Shown: piece by piece, positions 44,131 through 56,994 of the stretch
Layout of the letters: every line of letters begins with the position of its first letter
How positions within the stretch are numbered: position 1 is the first letter of the stretch
From: Prosopocoilus inquinatus
Lineage: Eukaryota > Arthropoda > Insecta > Coleoptera > Lucanidae
Assembly: GCA_036172665.1 (NCBI GenBank)
Contig: CM069877.1
Span: forward strand, 10,436,501-10,500,500
Direction: 5' to 3'
DNA: 64,000 nucleotides
Program-made: the position numbers and the translations under genes
The notes under the pieces: generated by a model
The model's database searches: none
What the model saw: the letters and a program-made list of their open reading frames with translations, nothing else
What the model was told of the DNA's origin: nothing

Positions 44131-45300
44131 GATTGTTTTTCCTTACTAATTCTCTCCCGGCCAGGCCGGTATCATCAACATTTAAAAAAGCTGTGTTTAG
44201 AATGTGACATTCCGTGTGGCTTCAACAAATATCAGTCACAATGTAATTGACAATTGAATAATTAAATGAGATTTAAGCGCCCGTCGGTATTACGATACCC
44301 AAATTCTTCCTCAACCAGTTTAATATTATAAATAATCTATTATAAGCAGGTTTTTCTTTTAGAATAAATCAAGTTCGATCGAATGTGATACGAGCGATTT
44401 ATTTAGAAAACAATTCGTCGGTTTACGTACGTTTTTATTTTTTGTTCGCGGAATCCCACCGCTGCCACCAAAAGTAAGCAAAACGTACAGGCGGGAGTTG
44501 GGGAGTTGAAATGCAAGTAAATTAAGGAAACCGATGCTGGTCATTCACCAATCCAGCAGACGCTCTTGTAAAAATCCAAATTCATCAATCATTCATCATT
44601 ATTATTTTTGTGCACTTGAGTACACTTTATTTAATTAAGATACTTTACTAAATTAGAAAAGAGATCGAAGTATAACTCGTATGAAAATACAAAATTAAAA
44701 ACGTGCAGCTGATGTAAAGAAGGCATTAGTCAGCATTAGTCATACTAGGGTGTTATGTTAGAAACAAGAACAAGCTTGTTTGCAGAACGTGAATCAACGG
44801 TGAGTCATTGGGAAGCTCTATGCGTTGCAAGAATGCAGCTCCCGGTGAAAGAAAATTCTTCAAAAACCCAGGGGATTAGCTTTAGTTCCCCACGTCACCA
44901 GAGCAAAATAAATAGGACAAGAAAAGAAAAGAAAGTTCGGGGGCGGTTCCGTCTAAAAAGTTGTCGTCTGAATTTTTTCGTTACAGTTTTCTTTAAAAAT
45001 TCAAAATTATTTTCTGTCAGTTAATTTTCCTAAGATAACTTAAATAAAGTGTACCTGGAAGTATCCACGGGGGTGAGTCTAAATAAAATAAATTCTTTCT
45101 CGCTTCAAATTTCAATTTCTAACAAATATTTTTAGAAGTGCATTGATTTCGTCGAACTTCCCTTCTGTCTTTCATATTATAGATTCTATTTTGTGGTATT
45201 TTTATCATTTATATATTTATTTGTAATCTCTTGTCATTGCACAAAAAATTGAATATATCTTGTTGTTTGAAAATGCAGGGTTTTTATTTGAATTTTATAA
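44131..45300. other. Unassigned AT-rich sequence
   Basis: No repeat partner identified. GGCCAGGCCGG lies near 44,160. Open frame 44,755-45,024 has no recognisable motif. Confidence 0.3.
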
Positions 45301-46700
45301 ATTTTAACAGCGTACGGGCCCAGGCTATAATTTTTAAGACATCCAAACAGTATATTATTTTTTGATATCCTATCCTTTTCTATGGTTTCTTCTATTACAG
45401 ATGGACGTTTTTTATTATAAATTTCTCTTGGTGGGATTAGATGTGTTCCTCGAACGGTGACTTAAACACCACCGTATCCCACCACAGCGTTTTACTCTTT
45501 TGGACACTTTTTTACAACGTGTCTCTACGTGTCTCTGGACACGTTGTAAGAATTTTGTTCCGTTCAAGCGCAATCCGGCTCATTCGAACGTGCGACTTTT
45601 TGATCCCCGAACGAGCAAAAGCCGTCCGAATACGCCACCACATCCACTCGCTCTTTCTGCGCACGCCCGCAACTCGATCTGGAGCATTCACTCGAAAACG
45701 ACATTAGATTTCAATTCTTCTCCGGCCGTTGTTCACGATTTTCTGTTTCGTAAATGAATTAATATTCCTGTAAATCTAGCAGGTTGCGGGCCCTTATCGT
45801 ATACGTGATTTTTTGCTGCTTCATGGAAACCTGAGCAGCAAAATCTATGTCCTTAGGAATTTTCCATCGTGTCATCGTGAATTTTTCGCTTCGCTTTCAC
45901 AAATTTATTAGGGTATGGGACCGTGCAGTATTCTTAATTGCGCTTAATTGTGCAGCCGTATGTTAAAACAGAGACCAAATTACGATTTTTCATGAATTAC
46001 TGTTTGGGAAAATTCGGCGATTGTAGAAACTTGATTGTAGGTTGTGGGCCCGTATTACACAACCGGAACTATTTTGACACGACTGTAGGTATAATTTTAG
46101 CCATTTCATTGTTTTCTGCTGTTTTCTCTATCGCGATAGGGACAGACGTTTTATAAGTATTAACAGCGTACGTGCCCAGGCTACCATTTCTAAGACATCC
46201 AAACAATATATTTATAACTTTAGACATCCTATGCTTCTCTATTGTTTTTTTTTCTATTACAGATGGACGTTTTTTATTATAAATTTCCCTTGGCGGGATT
46301 AGATGTACTCCTCGAACGGTGACTTAAACACCACCGCATCCCTCCACAACGCTTTACTCTTTTGCACTCTTTTTTACAACGTTGCTTCTGTCTCTCGACA
46401 CGTTGTAAGAATTTTGCTCCGTTTCAGCGCAATCCGGCTCATTCGAACGTGCGAATTTTTGATCCCCGAACGAGCAAAAGCCGTCCGAATACGCCACCAC
46501 ATCCGCTCGCTATTTCTGCGCACGTGCAACATGATCTGGAGCTGCTTGGAGCAGTCACTCGAAAGCGGCATTAGATTTTGCGTAAATTTAATTCCCACGC
46601 GTCTGCTTACAATCAGTTTGGATGTAAACGAGTTTCAATCTTTTACGGTTGAGATAAATGTTTTGCGGTGTAAGTTTTTGATGAACTAAACAAATCCTTG
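45300..46700 (+). repeat. Tandem repeat of about 860 bp, GGGCCC family
   Basis: TTAACAGCGTACGGGCCCAGG at 45,304 and a variant near 46,160, with AGATGGACGTTTTTTATTAT and TCGAACGGTGACTTAAACAC repeated 862 bp apart (about 45,450 and 46,313). A half-unit ending follows to 46,700. Open frames shared by the units are by-products. Confidence 0.8.
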
Positions 46701-47640
46701 AACGGTAATTTCAACACCGTCGCATCTCCTCTACAACGATTGCACTTTTGCGTTACCTCTCGACATGACGTAAAAATTTTGCTCCGTTTTAGTGCAATCC
46801 GGTTCATTCGACCGTCCGAATTTTTAATCCCCTAACGAGCAAAAGCCGCATTTCCTCCACAACGATTTATTCTTTTGCATTGTCTCTCGACATGATGTAA
46901 AAAATTCGCTCCGTTTTAGTGCAATCCGGTTCATTCGAACGTGCAAATTTGTTTTTTTTGTAATTGTTCGTTTTTTGAACTTTTACAAATGTTCACAAAT
47001 AAAGTTATGACTCATCGTAACAGATTGCGCCACAAATGTTTTATTTTTTATTCAAAGCGGTTTAAGAAAACAATGTTCCTAGATTTTCCAGTTGTTTTCG
47101 TAAATTATTTTTATTTTGTTATTTAATTTATTATTATTATTTTATTCTCTTGTTATTGTTTCATTTTGTTTTAGTTTAAATTTTAATTTTTGTTTAACCA
47201 CTCCCCCCTCCTATTTTATTTCAATTTTTTTTTTTGATGTCCCGGTCTTTTGTTATTGCTTTTTATTTTCTTTATTTATTTGTTTATTTTTTTCTTTCAC
47301 TTTCAAATCTCCCGCTCGTTCATATACTTCGTCTCCCTTCCTATTTTATTTCAGTGTTTTTTCGACAGCCTGGTCTTTTGTCATTACTTTTTGTTCTCTT
47401 TATTTATTTGTTTGTTTTTTCTTCTCTACAACGATTTGCACTTTTGCATTACCTCTCGACACGACGTAAAAAAATTTGCTCCGTTTTAGTGCAATCCGGT
47501 TCATTCGAACGTGCGAATTTTTGATCCCCGAACGAGCAAAAGCCATCCGAACACGTTCGCTATTTCTGCGCACGTGCAACATGATTTGGAATTGCTCGGA
47601 GCAGTCACTCGAAAGCCGCATTAGATTTCGATTCTGCGTA
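46700..47640 (+). repeat. Degenerate sub-units of the 860-bp repeat
   Basis: CTCCGTTTTAGTGCAATCCG recurs near 46,777, 46,909 and 47,478. T-rich tandem filler with TTATTTATTTGTTTG lies at 47,210-47,420. Open frames here are T-rich by-products. Confidence 0.6.
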
Positions 47641-48480
47641 AATTTAATTCCCACGCGTCTGCTTGCGACCAATTTGAACGCCAATGAGTTTCAATCTTTT
47701 ACGGGGGAGATAAATACATTTTTCTGCGGTGTTAGTATTTGATGAACTAAACAAATAAAAATGCAAATTGAATTTTTTTTTTTTAATTAAAAGTAGCAGG
47801 GAGGAGTGGGGGTGCTGGCAAGCAAGAAGTAGATTAGTAGGAGGGTGCGCGCGCACTCGCACGTTTTTCCCCGAGCTTGCCGCAGATTCCGCGGAAAGAT
47901 TTGACGGCAATTTTTAGATTTACAATAACTTCCTGTTTTAACGGAAGCCGAGTCAAGTGTTCGGTTTGGTTTATGTAATAATTCACGCGCGCGCGCGCGG
48001 GCAAAATGCAAAAAAGCGAAATCGAAAAAATCGGCGTGCCCGCCATCACGTACGCATCTTTCTTCGCGAGAACTAATTCGTTCTTCCTTGCAGCCCCCCC
48101 CCCCTCCGCTCCCGCCTCCGCACCCTCTCGCCCCCATCCGGAAATGCACACGTCTACGTGCTGAACGCAGATGTTGCAATAAACAGTAATTTTTGGCGTG
48201 TTTTGCGTTGTTGAAATTTGTCGTTGTTGGCAGGAATGCCGGGCTGACCGCATTACTTTATGACATGCACTGTCTAGCCATCTGCGCAAACCGGATTTTC
48301 GCTGCGGCCGCCCCTGCACACAGGTAATTTTGTTTTGCATTAAAGCGCCCCGGTTAATGTGGTCGCGCACATGCGGCTGCGAACCTGCAAACTGCAACGA
48401 ACGGCTTCATTACGCGCGGAAACTTGTCAGCAACGAATTCCGTTTTTTTTTGTTTTGGGAACGACCGGAGAAACCTAGTT
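47641..48480. other. Island without repeats, CpG-rich
   Basis: Contains a CG-alternating run near 47,985 and a C-run near 48,095. The longest open frame of the window, 187 codons on the minus strand (47,834-48,397), crosses these simple tracts. It shows no domain, signal peptide or motif I recognise, so I do not call it a gene. Confidence 0.4.
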
Positions 48481-50730
48481 TACGCAAATTTAACAGGTCG
48501 TGGGCCCCTGTCACCCAACCGCAGTTCACTTCTTCGAAGCTTATCTTCTTACTTAAATAACTCATTCTGTCAGCTTCGCCTCTTTGAATACCATCTCAAC
48601 CATTCCATTGTTTTCCACTACTTTCTAGAATGCTCTAGATTCGTCCTTCCACTGTTTTACGTGACCACTTGGCTGCGCCTGTTAACTTTTTGGAAAAAAA
48701 AAAAACTTTTTTCTCAACTATTCCGTAGTCTCGCGCAACTTTAGACATTCTATGGCTTTCTATTGTTTTTTTTCCTTATTACGGACGGACGTTTTTATGG
48801 CAAACTTTAATAGCGTATGGGCCCAGACGAGATTCGTTCTTCCACTGTTTTACATGTCTTCTTGGCTGCGCCTGTTCACTTCTAGGAAACTTTTTTCCAC
48901 CTTCTAATGCAATCCCTTAAATATCATTCTCTGCCCTTGTCTCATCAAATTTTAATAGTGTATGGGCCCAGGCTACAGAATCCAAGACTTCCAAATAATA
49001 ACTATAATAACTTTAGTCATTCTATGGCTTTCCATTGTTTTGTTTTTATTACGGTCGGACGTTTCTAACATAAATTTTAATAGCGTGTGGGCCTAGACGA
49101 GATTCGTCCTTCCACAGTTTTACGTGTCCTCTTGGCTGCGCCTGTTCTCTTTTTGGAAACATTCTTCTCAACTATTCTGTAGTCTCGCGCAACTTCAGAC
49201 ATTCTATGGCTTTCCCTTGTTTTCTCTTTTGTTAAGGACGGACGTTTTTATCGTAAATTTTAATAGCGTATGGACCCATTTTACTTCTTGGAAAAAACTT
49301 TTTTCTCAACTATTCCGTAGTCTCGTGCAACGGTAGACATTCTATGGCTTTCCATTGTGTTTTTTTTTATTATGAACGGACGTTTTTGTCGTAAATTTTA
49401 ACAGCGCATGGTCCCAGGCAAGAACAGTCCTCCAACTATTTTACGTGCTCTCTTGGCTCTTCACTTCTTGGAAACCTTTTTCCACTTTCTGATGTAATCC
49501 CTTAAATATCATTCTCTGCCCTTGTCTCATCAAATTTTAATAGTGTATGGGCCCAGGCTACAGAATCCAAGACTTCCAAATAATAACTATAATAACTTTA
49601 GTCATTCTATGGCTTTTCATTGTTTTGTTTTAATTACGGACGGACGTTTCTAACATAAATTTTAATAGCGTGTGGGCCTAGACGAGATTCGTCCTTCCAC
49701 AGTTTTACGTGTCCTCTTGGCTGCGCCTGTTCTCTTTTTGGAAACATTCTTCTCAACTATTCTGTAGTCTCGCGCAACTTCAGACATTCTATGGCTTTCC
49801 CTTGTTTTCTCTTTTGTTAAGGACGGACGTTTTTATCGTAAATTTTAATAGCGTATGGACCCAGGCAAGAATAGTCCTTCAACTATTTTACGTGCCCTCT
49901 TGGCTGCACCTGTTCACTTCTAGGAAACTTGTTTCCACTCTCTGATGTAATCCCTTAAATATCATTTCTTGCCCTTGTCTCATCAAATTTTAATAGCGTA
50001 TGGGCCCAGGCTACAATATATAAGACTTCCAAATAATAACTATAATAACTTTAGACATTCTATGGGTTTCCATTGTTTTGTTTTTATTACGGACGGGCGT
50101 TTTTATCATAAATTTTAATAGCGTGTGGGCCCAGACGAGATTTGTCCTTCCACTGTTTTACGTGTCCTCTTGGCTAGGCCTGTTCACTTTCTGGAATTTT
50201 TTTTCTTGACTATTCCGTAGTCTCTCGCAATTGCAGACATTCTATGGCTTTCCATTGTTTTTCTTTTTTATTAAGGACGGACGTTTTTATTGTAAATTTT
50301 AATAGCGCGTAGTCCCAGGCAAGAATACCCCATCAACTATTTTGCGTGCCCTCTTGGCTTCGCCTATTCACTTCTAGGAAACTTTTCTCCACCTTCTGAT
50401 GCAATCCCTTAAATATCATTCTCTGCCCTTGTCTCATCAAATTTTAATAGCGTATGGGCCCAGGCTACAATATATAAGACTTCCAACTAATAACTATAAT
50501 AACTTTAGACATATTGTTTTGTTTTTATTACGGACGGACGTTTTTATCATAAATTTTAATAGCTTGTGAGCCCAGACAAGCTTCGTCCTTCAACTATTTT
50601 ACGTGCTCTCTTGGCTACACCTGTTCATTTCTTGGAACCTTTTTTCCACTTCCTTTTCTGTCTCAAATTTTCAACTATTTTAACTATTCCGTAGTCTCGT
50701 GCTGCTTTTGAAATTCTTCTAGACTTTTCT
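48481..50730 (+). repeat. GGGCCC satellite array, plus orientation
   Basis: Sub-units of about 125-195 bp, each containing TTTTAATAGCGTATGGGCCC or a close variant, ATTCTATGGCTTTCCATTG and ACGGACGGACGTTTTTAT. A block is duplicated with 585-bp spacing (48,947 and 49,532). The same sequences appear reverse-complemented at 60,270-61,580. Confidence 0.85.
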
Positions 50731-50733
50731 TTC

Positions 50734-52330
50734 GAGCCCTAAATATCGAGAAGGGAAAGATGTGAGCCCCGATTGATATTGAGAAGGGAAAGATGTGAAC
50801 CCTTAAATATCATTGTTTTGCGCTTCGATTAGGTCGAAACCAACAAACAAGTTGTATGTAGAGTTGATAAAATCGATGATTATTTCGATGGGCAATTGTT
50901 TCCGACGTATCCAAACTAGTCCGAAACTGCTGCTGAAACAGCGAAGAGAAAGATGCGAGCCTTGATCAACGAGGAGGGAAAGATGCGAGCCCTGATTATT
51001 GAGAAGGGAAAGATGTGAACCCTTAAATATCTTAAAAAAGTCACATTCTGATGTTTAAATAACTATGTTCTCGCATCTCTTTGGACATATGACTGTGACT
51101 TTTATTTTAAAGTCTCCTTTAATTCGATTAAGAAATCGGGCCTTAGTAAATTTAAAAGGCAAAAAAGAAAAGGCACATATTTACTGGATAAAAAAAGAAT
51201 TGTCCTCAAGATTATGATTTTGCTTCATGTTTTTTTTTTCCCTGTCTAGATTTCTTACATTTAAATTTAATAGGTTGTGGGCCTCTGTTAGTTAATCAGT
51301 TTTCGAAACGCCCAGAGAGAACTGATGAAAAAAACGTGCGCCATGATTTTTGAGAAGGGAAAGATGTGAGCCCTAAATATCGAGAAGGGAAAGATGTGAG
51401 CCCCGATTGATATTGAGAAGGGAAAGATGTGAACCCTTAAATATCATTGTTTTGCGCTTCGATTAGGTCGAAACCAACAAACAAGTTGTATGTAGAGTTG
51501 ATAAAATCGATTATTATTTCGATGGGCAATTGTTTCCGACGTATCCAAACTCGTCCGAAACTGCTGCTGAAACAGCGAAGAGAAAGATGCAAGCCTTGAT
51601 CAACGAGAAGGGAAAAATGCGAGCCCTGATTATTGAGAAGGGAAAGATGTGAACCCTTAAATATCTTAAAAAAGTCACATTCTGATGTTTAAATAACTAT
51701 GTTCTCGCATCTCTTTGGACATATGACTGTGACTTTTATTTTAAAGTCTCCTTTAATTCGATTAAGAAATCGGGCCTTAGTAAATTTAAAAGGCAAAAAA
51801 GAAAAGGCACATATTTACTGGATAAAAAAAGAATTGTCCTCAAGATTATGATTTTGCTTCATGCTTTTTTTTTCCCTGTCTAGATTTCTTACATTTAAAT
51901 TTAATAGGTTGTGGGCCTCTGTTAGTTAATCAGTTTTTGAAACGCCCAGAGAAGACTGATGAGAAAAACGTGCGCCATGATTTTTGAGAAGGGAAAGATA
52001 TGAGCCCTAAATATCGAGAAGGGAAAGATGTGAGCCCTGATTGATATTGAGAAGGGAAAGATGTGAACCCTTAGATATCATTGTATTGCTGCCGAAATAG
52101 GGAAGAGAAAGATGTGAGCCTTGATCAACGAGAAGGAAAAGATGTTAGCCCTAAATATCGAAAGGGAAAGATGTGAGCCCTGATTATTGAGAAGGGAAAG
52201 ATGTGAACCCTTAAATATCATTGTTTTGCGCTTCGATTAGGTCGAAACCAACAAAGAAGTTGTATGCAGAGTTGATAAAATCGATTATTTCGATGGGCAA
52301 CTGTTTCCGACGTTTCCGAACTAGTCCGAA
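50734..52330 (+). repeat. 634-bp tandem duplication with GGGAAAGATGTGAGCCC
   Basis: GAGCCCTAAATATCGAGAAG starts at 50,734, 51,368 and 52,002, exactly 634 bp apart. The first two copies differ by only a handful of substitutions by eye; the third is truncated and rearranged. Each full unit holds many short GAGAAGGGAAAGATGTGAGCC-like words plus a fragment of the MITE annotated at 52,918. The open frame at 52,211-52,540 straddles the array edge and is not supported. Confidence 0.85.
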
Positions 52331-52917
52331 ACTGCTGCTGATCCCACAATCCCATCGAAGGATAACTGACGTTAAGTTACAAGGAATGCAAATTCCTCTT
52401 CCTCCTTCGAATTGCAACAGCGCAAACAACGATTTCGAGCAAAACAAAAACAAAACGTCGCCGTGTCGGTTTTGCGTTACAAAGCCCCGTCGGCTTAGCG
52501 CGGGCGTTTGCGTAATGTAACGAAAATATTTCCCGTTCAATTAGTTCTTTGCGAGCGGTGCGCTCCGCATAGTACAAACAAGTGCAGAACGGGGGCACTT
52601 ACGCCGCAGTGAGAACTGGCGCACTTGTCGCTACAGTCGGCCGCTGGGGGCGTGATAGTCTCTCGAATCCCTGGATATTTGCTCCGGCACGTTCCTATTA
52701 GCCGCTAATCCCGCACCGCTCTTTGTTTTCCCATCCGCTTTTCTGTGTACATTTAAGAATGGATTTTTTTTCCGTTTAATATTCACGTTGGGGCGTCGTA
52801 AGATTGCAGCACCCTTTGAACTATTAGTTACGCAAGTAATTTTTTTTTTCTGTAAATGACAGATCTGACTTTCGATGCAGCAGTAAAACATTCTTTCCTT
52901 CGTTAGTAATCGAACAA
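52331..52917. other. Island without repeats
   Basis: Includes an octamer-like ATGCAAAT near 52,387 in a GGAATGCAAATTCC context. Open frames at 52,377-52,936 show no recognisable domain. Confidence 0.35.
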
Positions 52918-53069
52918 GGGCCGGTTTCATAATCAAACTAAAGGATACTTAAAATAAAATAAAAGTCACAGTCACATGTCAAAACGAATTGAGAAAACAT
53001 AGTTATTTACACATTAGAATGTGACTTTTATTTTAAAGTCTCCTTCAGTTCGATTGTGAAACCGGACCC
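52918..53069. mobile_element. MITE of about 152 bp
   Basis: Inverted arms of about 50 bp: GGGCCGGTTTCATAATC at the left, GATTGTGAAACCGGACCC at the right, with AAAATAAAAGTCAC and inverse inside. Fragments of the same element are at about 51,040-51,146, 51,674-51,780 and 53,330-53,425. Target duplication not clear. Confidence 0.7.
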
Positions 53070-53130
53070 AAGTCTCATTCTCGAGGTGGGAAAGATGTGA
53101 GCCCTGTTTATTGAGGGGGGAAAGATGTGA
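53070..53130 (+). repeat. Short GGGAAAGATGTGAGCCC words
   Basis: Two copies of the word typical of the 634-bp repeat (about 53,088 and 53,118) link that array to the following minisatellite; another pair is near 53,440-53,480. Confidence 0.55.
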
Positions 53131-55020
53131 GCCCCGGTGACGAAATTAACTGTCATGTCGATTGTCATTTGTTTGTTATAATTTGAAATCAGTTTTTAAC
53201 GTTTTTTTTTTTTTATAACGAAACTGAATGCGACCTCGATTGTCACAGTCAAATGTCAAAACAAATGAGAAAACATAGATACTTACACATTAGAATGTGA
53301 CTTTTATTTTATTTATTCACAGTCAGATGTCAAAACAAATGAGAAAACATAATTATTTACACATTAGAATGTGACTTTTATTTTAAAGTCTCCTTCAGTT
53401 CGAATGTGAAACCGGGCCCAACTTTCATTCTCGAGGTGGAAAAGATGTGAGCCCTGATTATTGAGGGGGAGAAAAATGTGAGCACCGGTGACAAAATTAA
53501 TTGTCATATCGATTGTCATTTGTTTGTTATAATTTCAAATCAGTTTTTAACGTTTTTACGACGAAATTGATTGCGAATTCGATTGTGACTTGTTTGTCAT
53601 AATTTCAATCTGTGTTTGTTTGTTTTTCTAATGAAATTAATTGCGATCTCGACTATCATTTGTTTGTCATAATTTTGTTTTTGACGTTTTCGTGAATAAA
53701 CTCATTGTGAGGTCTATTGCCATTTGTTTGTCATAATTTTGTTATAATGTTTTTCAACGTTTCTGTGAAGAAATCAATAGTGATCTCGATTGTCATTTGT
53801 TTATTATAATTTCGATCTGTTTTAAAGTTTTCTTAACGAAATTAATTGTTATTGTAATTTCGATATATTTTTAACGTTTTTGTAACGAAATTGTTAGTAG
53901 CCTCGATTGTCATTTGTTTGTCATAATTTTATTTTTAACGTTTTAGTGACGAAATTGATTGTGATCTCGGTTGTCATTTGTTTGTCATATTTTTTTAGCG
54001 TTTTTGTGACGAAATTAATTGTCACGTCGATGGGCATTCCTTTGTCATAATTTTAATTTTAATGTTTTTTAATATAATTAATTGTTACTTCGATTGTCAT
54101 TTGTTCTCATAAGTTTATTTTTAACGTTTTTGAGACGAAATTAATTGTCAGAGGCGACAATTAATTTCGTCACAAAAACGACAATCGAGGGATTGTCATT
54201 TGTTTGTCATAATTTTGACTGTAACGTTTTCGTAACTTAATTAATTGTGATCTCGATTGTCATAATTTTGCTTTTAACGTTTTTGTAACGAAATAAATTG
54301 TGACCACGATTGTCATTTGTCATAATTTTGTTTTTAACGTTCTTGTGACGAAAGTAATTGTGATCTCGGTTGTCAGCTGCTTGTGTCATAATTTCAATCT
54401 GTTTTACGGTTGCTGTAACTTAACTTAACTTAACTTAAATTAACTGGAGTCGCGATTGTCACCTGTTTATCATAATTTCAAACAGTTTTTAAATTATTTG
54501 TGACGAAATTAATTGTCATATCGATTGTCATTTGTTTGTCATAATTTTATTTTTAACGTTCTCGTGACAAAATTAATTGTCACCTCGAATGTGATCTATT
54601 TGTCATAATTTTGATTTTAATTTTTTTTAACGTAATTAATTGTGTTCACGATTGTCATCAGTTTTTAACGTTATTCTAACGAAATTAATTGGGATCGCCA
54701 TTGTCACTTGTTTATCATAATTTTAATCTGTTTTTAACGTTTTTGTCATTCTTTTGTCGTAATTTTGACTTTAACGTTGTTTTAACGTAATTAATTGTGA
54801 TCTCGATTGTCATTTGTTTGTCATAATTTCGATCTGTTTTAAGGTTTTCATGACAAAATTCATTGCAATATCATATAGTCATTTGTTTGCAATAATTTTG
54901 TTTTTGTGAAGAAACTGTGATCGCTAATAAATTGTGATCTCGATTGTCATATGTCTGTCATAATTTTTGTCTGTCATTTTTCGGAATAAATTAATCGACT
55001 GTCATTTATTTGTCGTAATT
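53131..55020 (+). repeat. Minisatellite of about 63 bp
   Basis: Roughly 28 diverged units of the form GACGAAATTAATTGTGATCT + CGATTGTCATTTGTTTGTC + ATAATTT + TTTTAACGTTTTTGT. MITE fragments interrupt it at about 53,220-53,425. One locally inverted unit makes a hairpin at 54,125-54,180. A TTAAC run is near 54,417. Confidence 0.85.
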
Positions 55021-56470
55021 TCGATCTGTTCATTATTACACATTATGGACATGTAATTGATTGATTTTTGGTTAGTACGGAGAATTCAATTTTCATTTTG
55101 ACAGATTGTTGGCACTGCCAGGTGACATATTAGTAATTTTGACAGCCGTCAAGTACCAACTTGGGAACTCGTTTAATTTAACTTTCGAATATCACCTCGG
55201 GGGACACTCGACGAAACTGATATACCGAAACTTCAGTTTTGACAGATTTAATGACATTGTTATTTTGGCACATTAATATTAGTTATTTTAACAAACGTCA
55301 GCTATTAGTTTTGGCACTTGTCGAACTTGACATACTGAAATTTTCATGTAGACAGATTTAATGACACATTAATTATTTTGACAGTTGCGAGACATCAGCT
55401 TTGACATTAGTTATTTTGACAGCCGCTAAACATCAACTTTGACACACGTCGAATTCGAGATTTTTAGTTGAAGTTTTCAGTTTAATAACGCCTGTTTTCA
55501 AGTTTAGCGCATTTTTGTACGATTTTGTCTTGAAGTCTGATTCTCAAGAAGGCTAGTCAAGTGTTATTCGACACACTACTTATTTTGACAGTCGTCAGAT
55601 ATCAGCTTTGACATTTGTACATTTATCGAATTAAGTGTATTCAATTTAATTTTCACAGATTTATTGAGCAACTCTCCATTGACAGCCATCGACCACCAAC
55701 TTTGACACCCATCGAAACAGGATTAATAAAGTTTAGATTTTGACAGATTGTTAGCTATCAGTGAATTGCCAGAAAATTAAATTTTAATTTTGGCAGATTC
55801 GTTAATGCTGTTATCTGAATGTTAAATTTTGATTTTAACGACTTTATTGACAATCTCAATTGACACGTCCATCAAATACCAACTTTGACACCTGTCAACC
55901 GACACGTTATTGATTTTGACAGCCGTCAAGTACCAATTTGACATTGTTATTTGACGTATTAGTTATTTTGATAGCTAACGGTCGAATTTAGAACATTTTG
56001 GCTGATTCGTTAATACTGTTATCTGAATGTTAAATTTTGATTTTAACGGCTTTATTGACATTCTCAATTGACATGTCCATCAAATACCAACTTTGACACA
56101 CATCTGTCAATCGATACGTTAATGATATTGACAGCCGGCAAATACCAATTTGACGTTGTTATTTGACATATTAGTTATTTTGATAGCTAACGGTCGAATT
56201 TAGAACATTTTGACGGATTCGTTAATACTGTCGTTTGAAGCGTTGGTTATTTTGACAGCCGTCAGGCACTCGTCGATTTAGGATGTGGAAGAATTCATTT
56301 TAAAAGCATTGCTGACATTGTTATGTGTTACGTCGCAGTTATTTTAAAGTCGTCAGGTACAAACTTTGACACCTGTCGAATTGGAGATGTTACACTTTGA
56401 TATTAACGGTTCTATTGACATTGCCAGTCATTTTGCAGTTTGCAGCGATTATTCTCTGAATTCTCAAAGT
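55021..56470 (+). repeat. TGACAG-rich degenerate repeat tract
   Basis: Loose repeats of TATTTTGACAGCCGTCA, TACCAACTTTGACACCTGTC and GAATTTAGAACATTTTG. About a dozen TGACAG words on the plus strand. A better-defined duplication of about 185 bp relates 55,790-55,990 to 55,990-56,230. No gene. Confidence 0.65.
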
Positions 56471-56492
56471 TCTCTCTTACTTTATATATCTA

Positions 56493-56989
56493 CAGGGTGT
56501 AACTTTTATGAGGGGACAAACGTCAAGGGCTAGTTGCTCACGTCGAATTATGAAAAAAAGTTCATATAAACATACGTCGGCAAGCGCATAGTTTCTGAGA
56601 TACAGGGCTCAGAAAAAAGTTGGGGAACTTTTTTGTTATCGATTTCTCAGAAAAATTTATTCTTTATGAAAGTTTCTGCATCTTCCCAAACCTAAAATAC
56701 ACTTGTCAAAATGTGAATATCCATCGTCATATACCGAGGAGAACGAAATGTTTGACATTGATGTAAGAGTAAAGTACCTTTATTTTTGAAGATACGTGGA
56801 AATGTTATTAGAGAAAGTTGTTCGGGAAAGTTATGAGATTTCATATATGAAATTATGGCTGCCTACGATGATTTTGGTATATCTCAGAAACTACGCGTTT
56901 GCGGACCTATGTTCATATAAACTTTTTTTCATATTTCGGTGTGAGGAACTGGCCCTTAAAGTTTGGCCCCTCATTAAAAGAACACCCTG
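56493..56989. mobile_element. 497-bp CAGGGTGT MITE
   Basis: Ends CAGGGTGTAACTTTTATGAG and inverse CTCATTAAAAGAACACCCTG, TA on both sides (56,491-56,492; 56,990-56,991). Inverted arms about 125 bp share GAGGGGACAAA/GAGGGGCCAAA, AAAAAAAGTT and GTTTCTGAGATA. The short open frame at 56,796-57,032 crosses the right end and is not a gene. Third CAGGGTGT family in the window. Confidence 0.8.
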
Positions 56990-56994
56990 TATAT

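Noticed and set aside
46303..46689. 128-codon frame
   Set aside because: Spans the 860-bp tandem repeat and has only a diverged, shorter counterpart in the sister unit; no coding conservation.
47834..48397. Longest open frame (187 codons, minus strand)
   Set aside because: Crosses a CG-alternating run and a C-run, has no recognisable domain or signal, and a second overlapping frame of similar length exists on the same strand.
51337..51990. Further hammerhead cores at CTGATGA words
   Set aside because: CTGATGA near 51,322 and 51,956 is not followed by a stem II plus GAAA at the right spacing.
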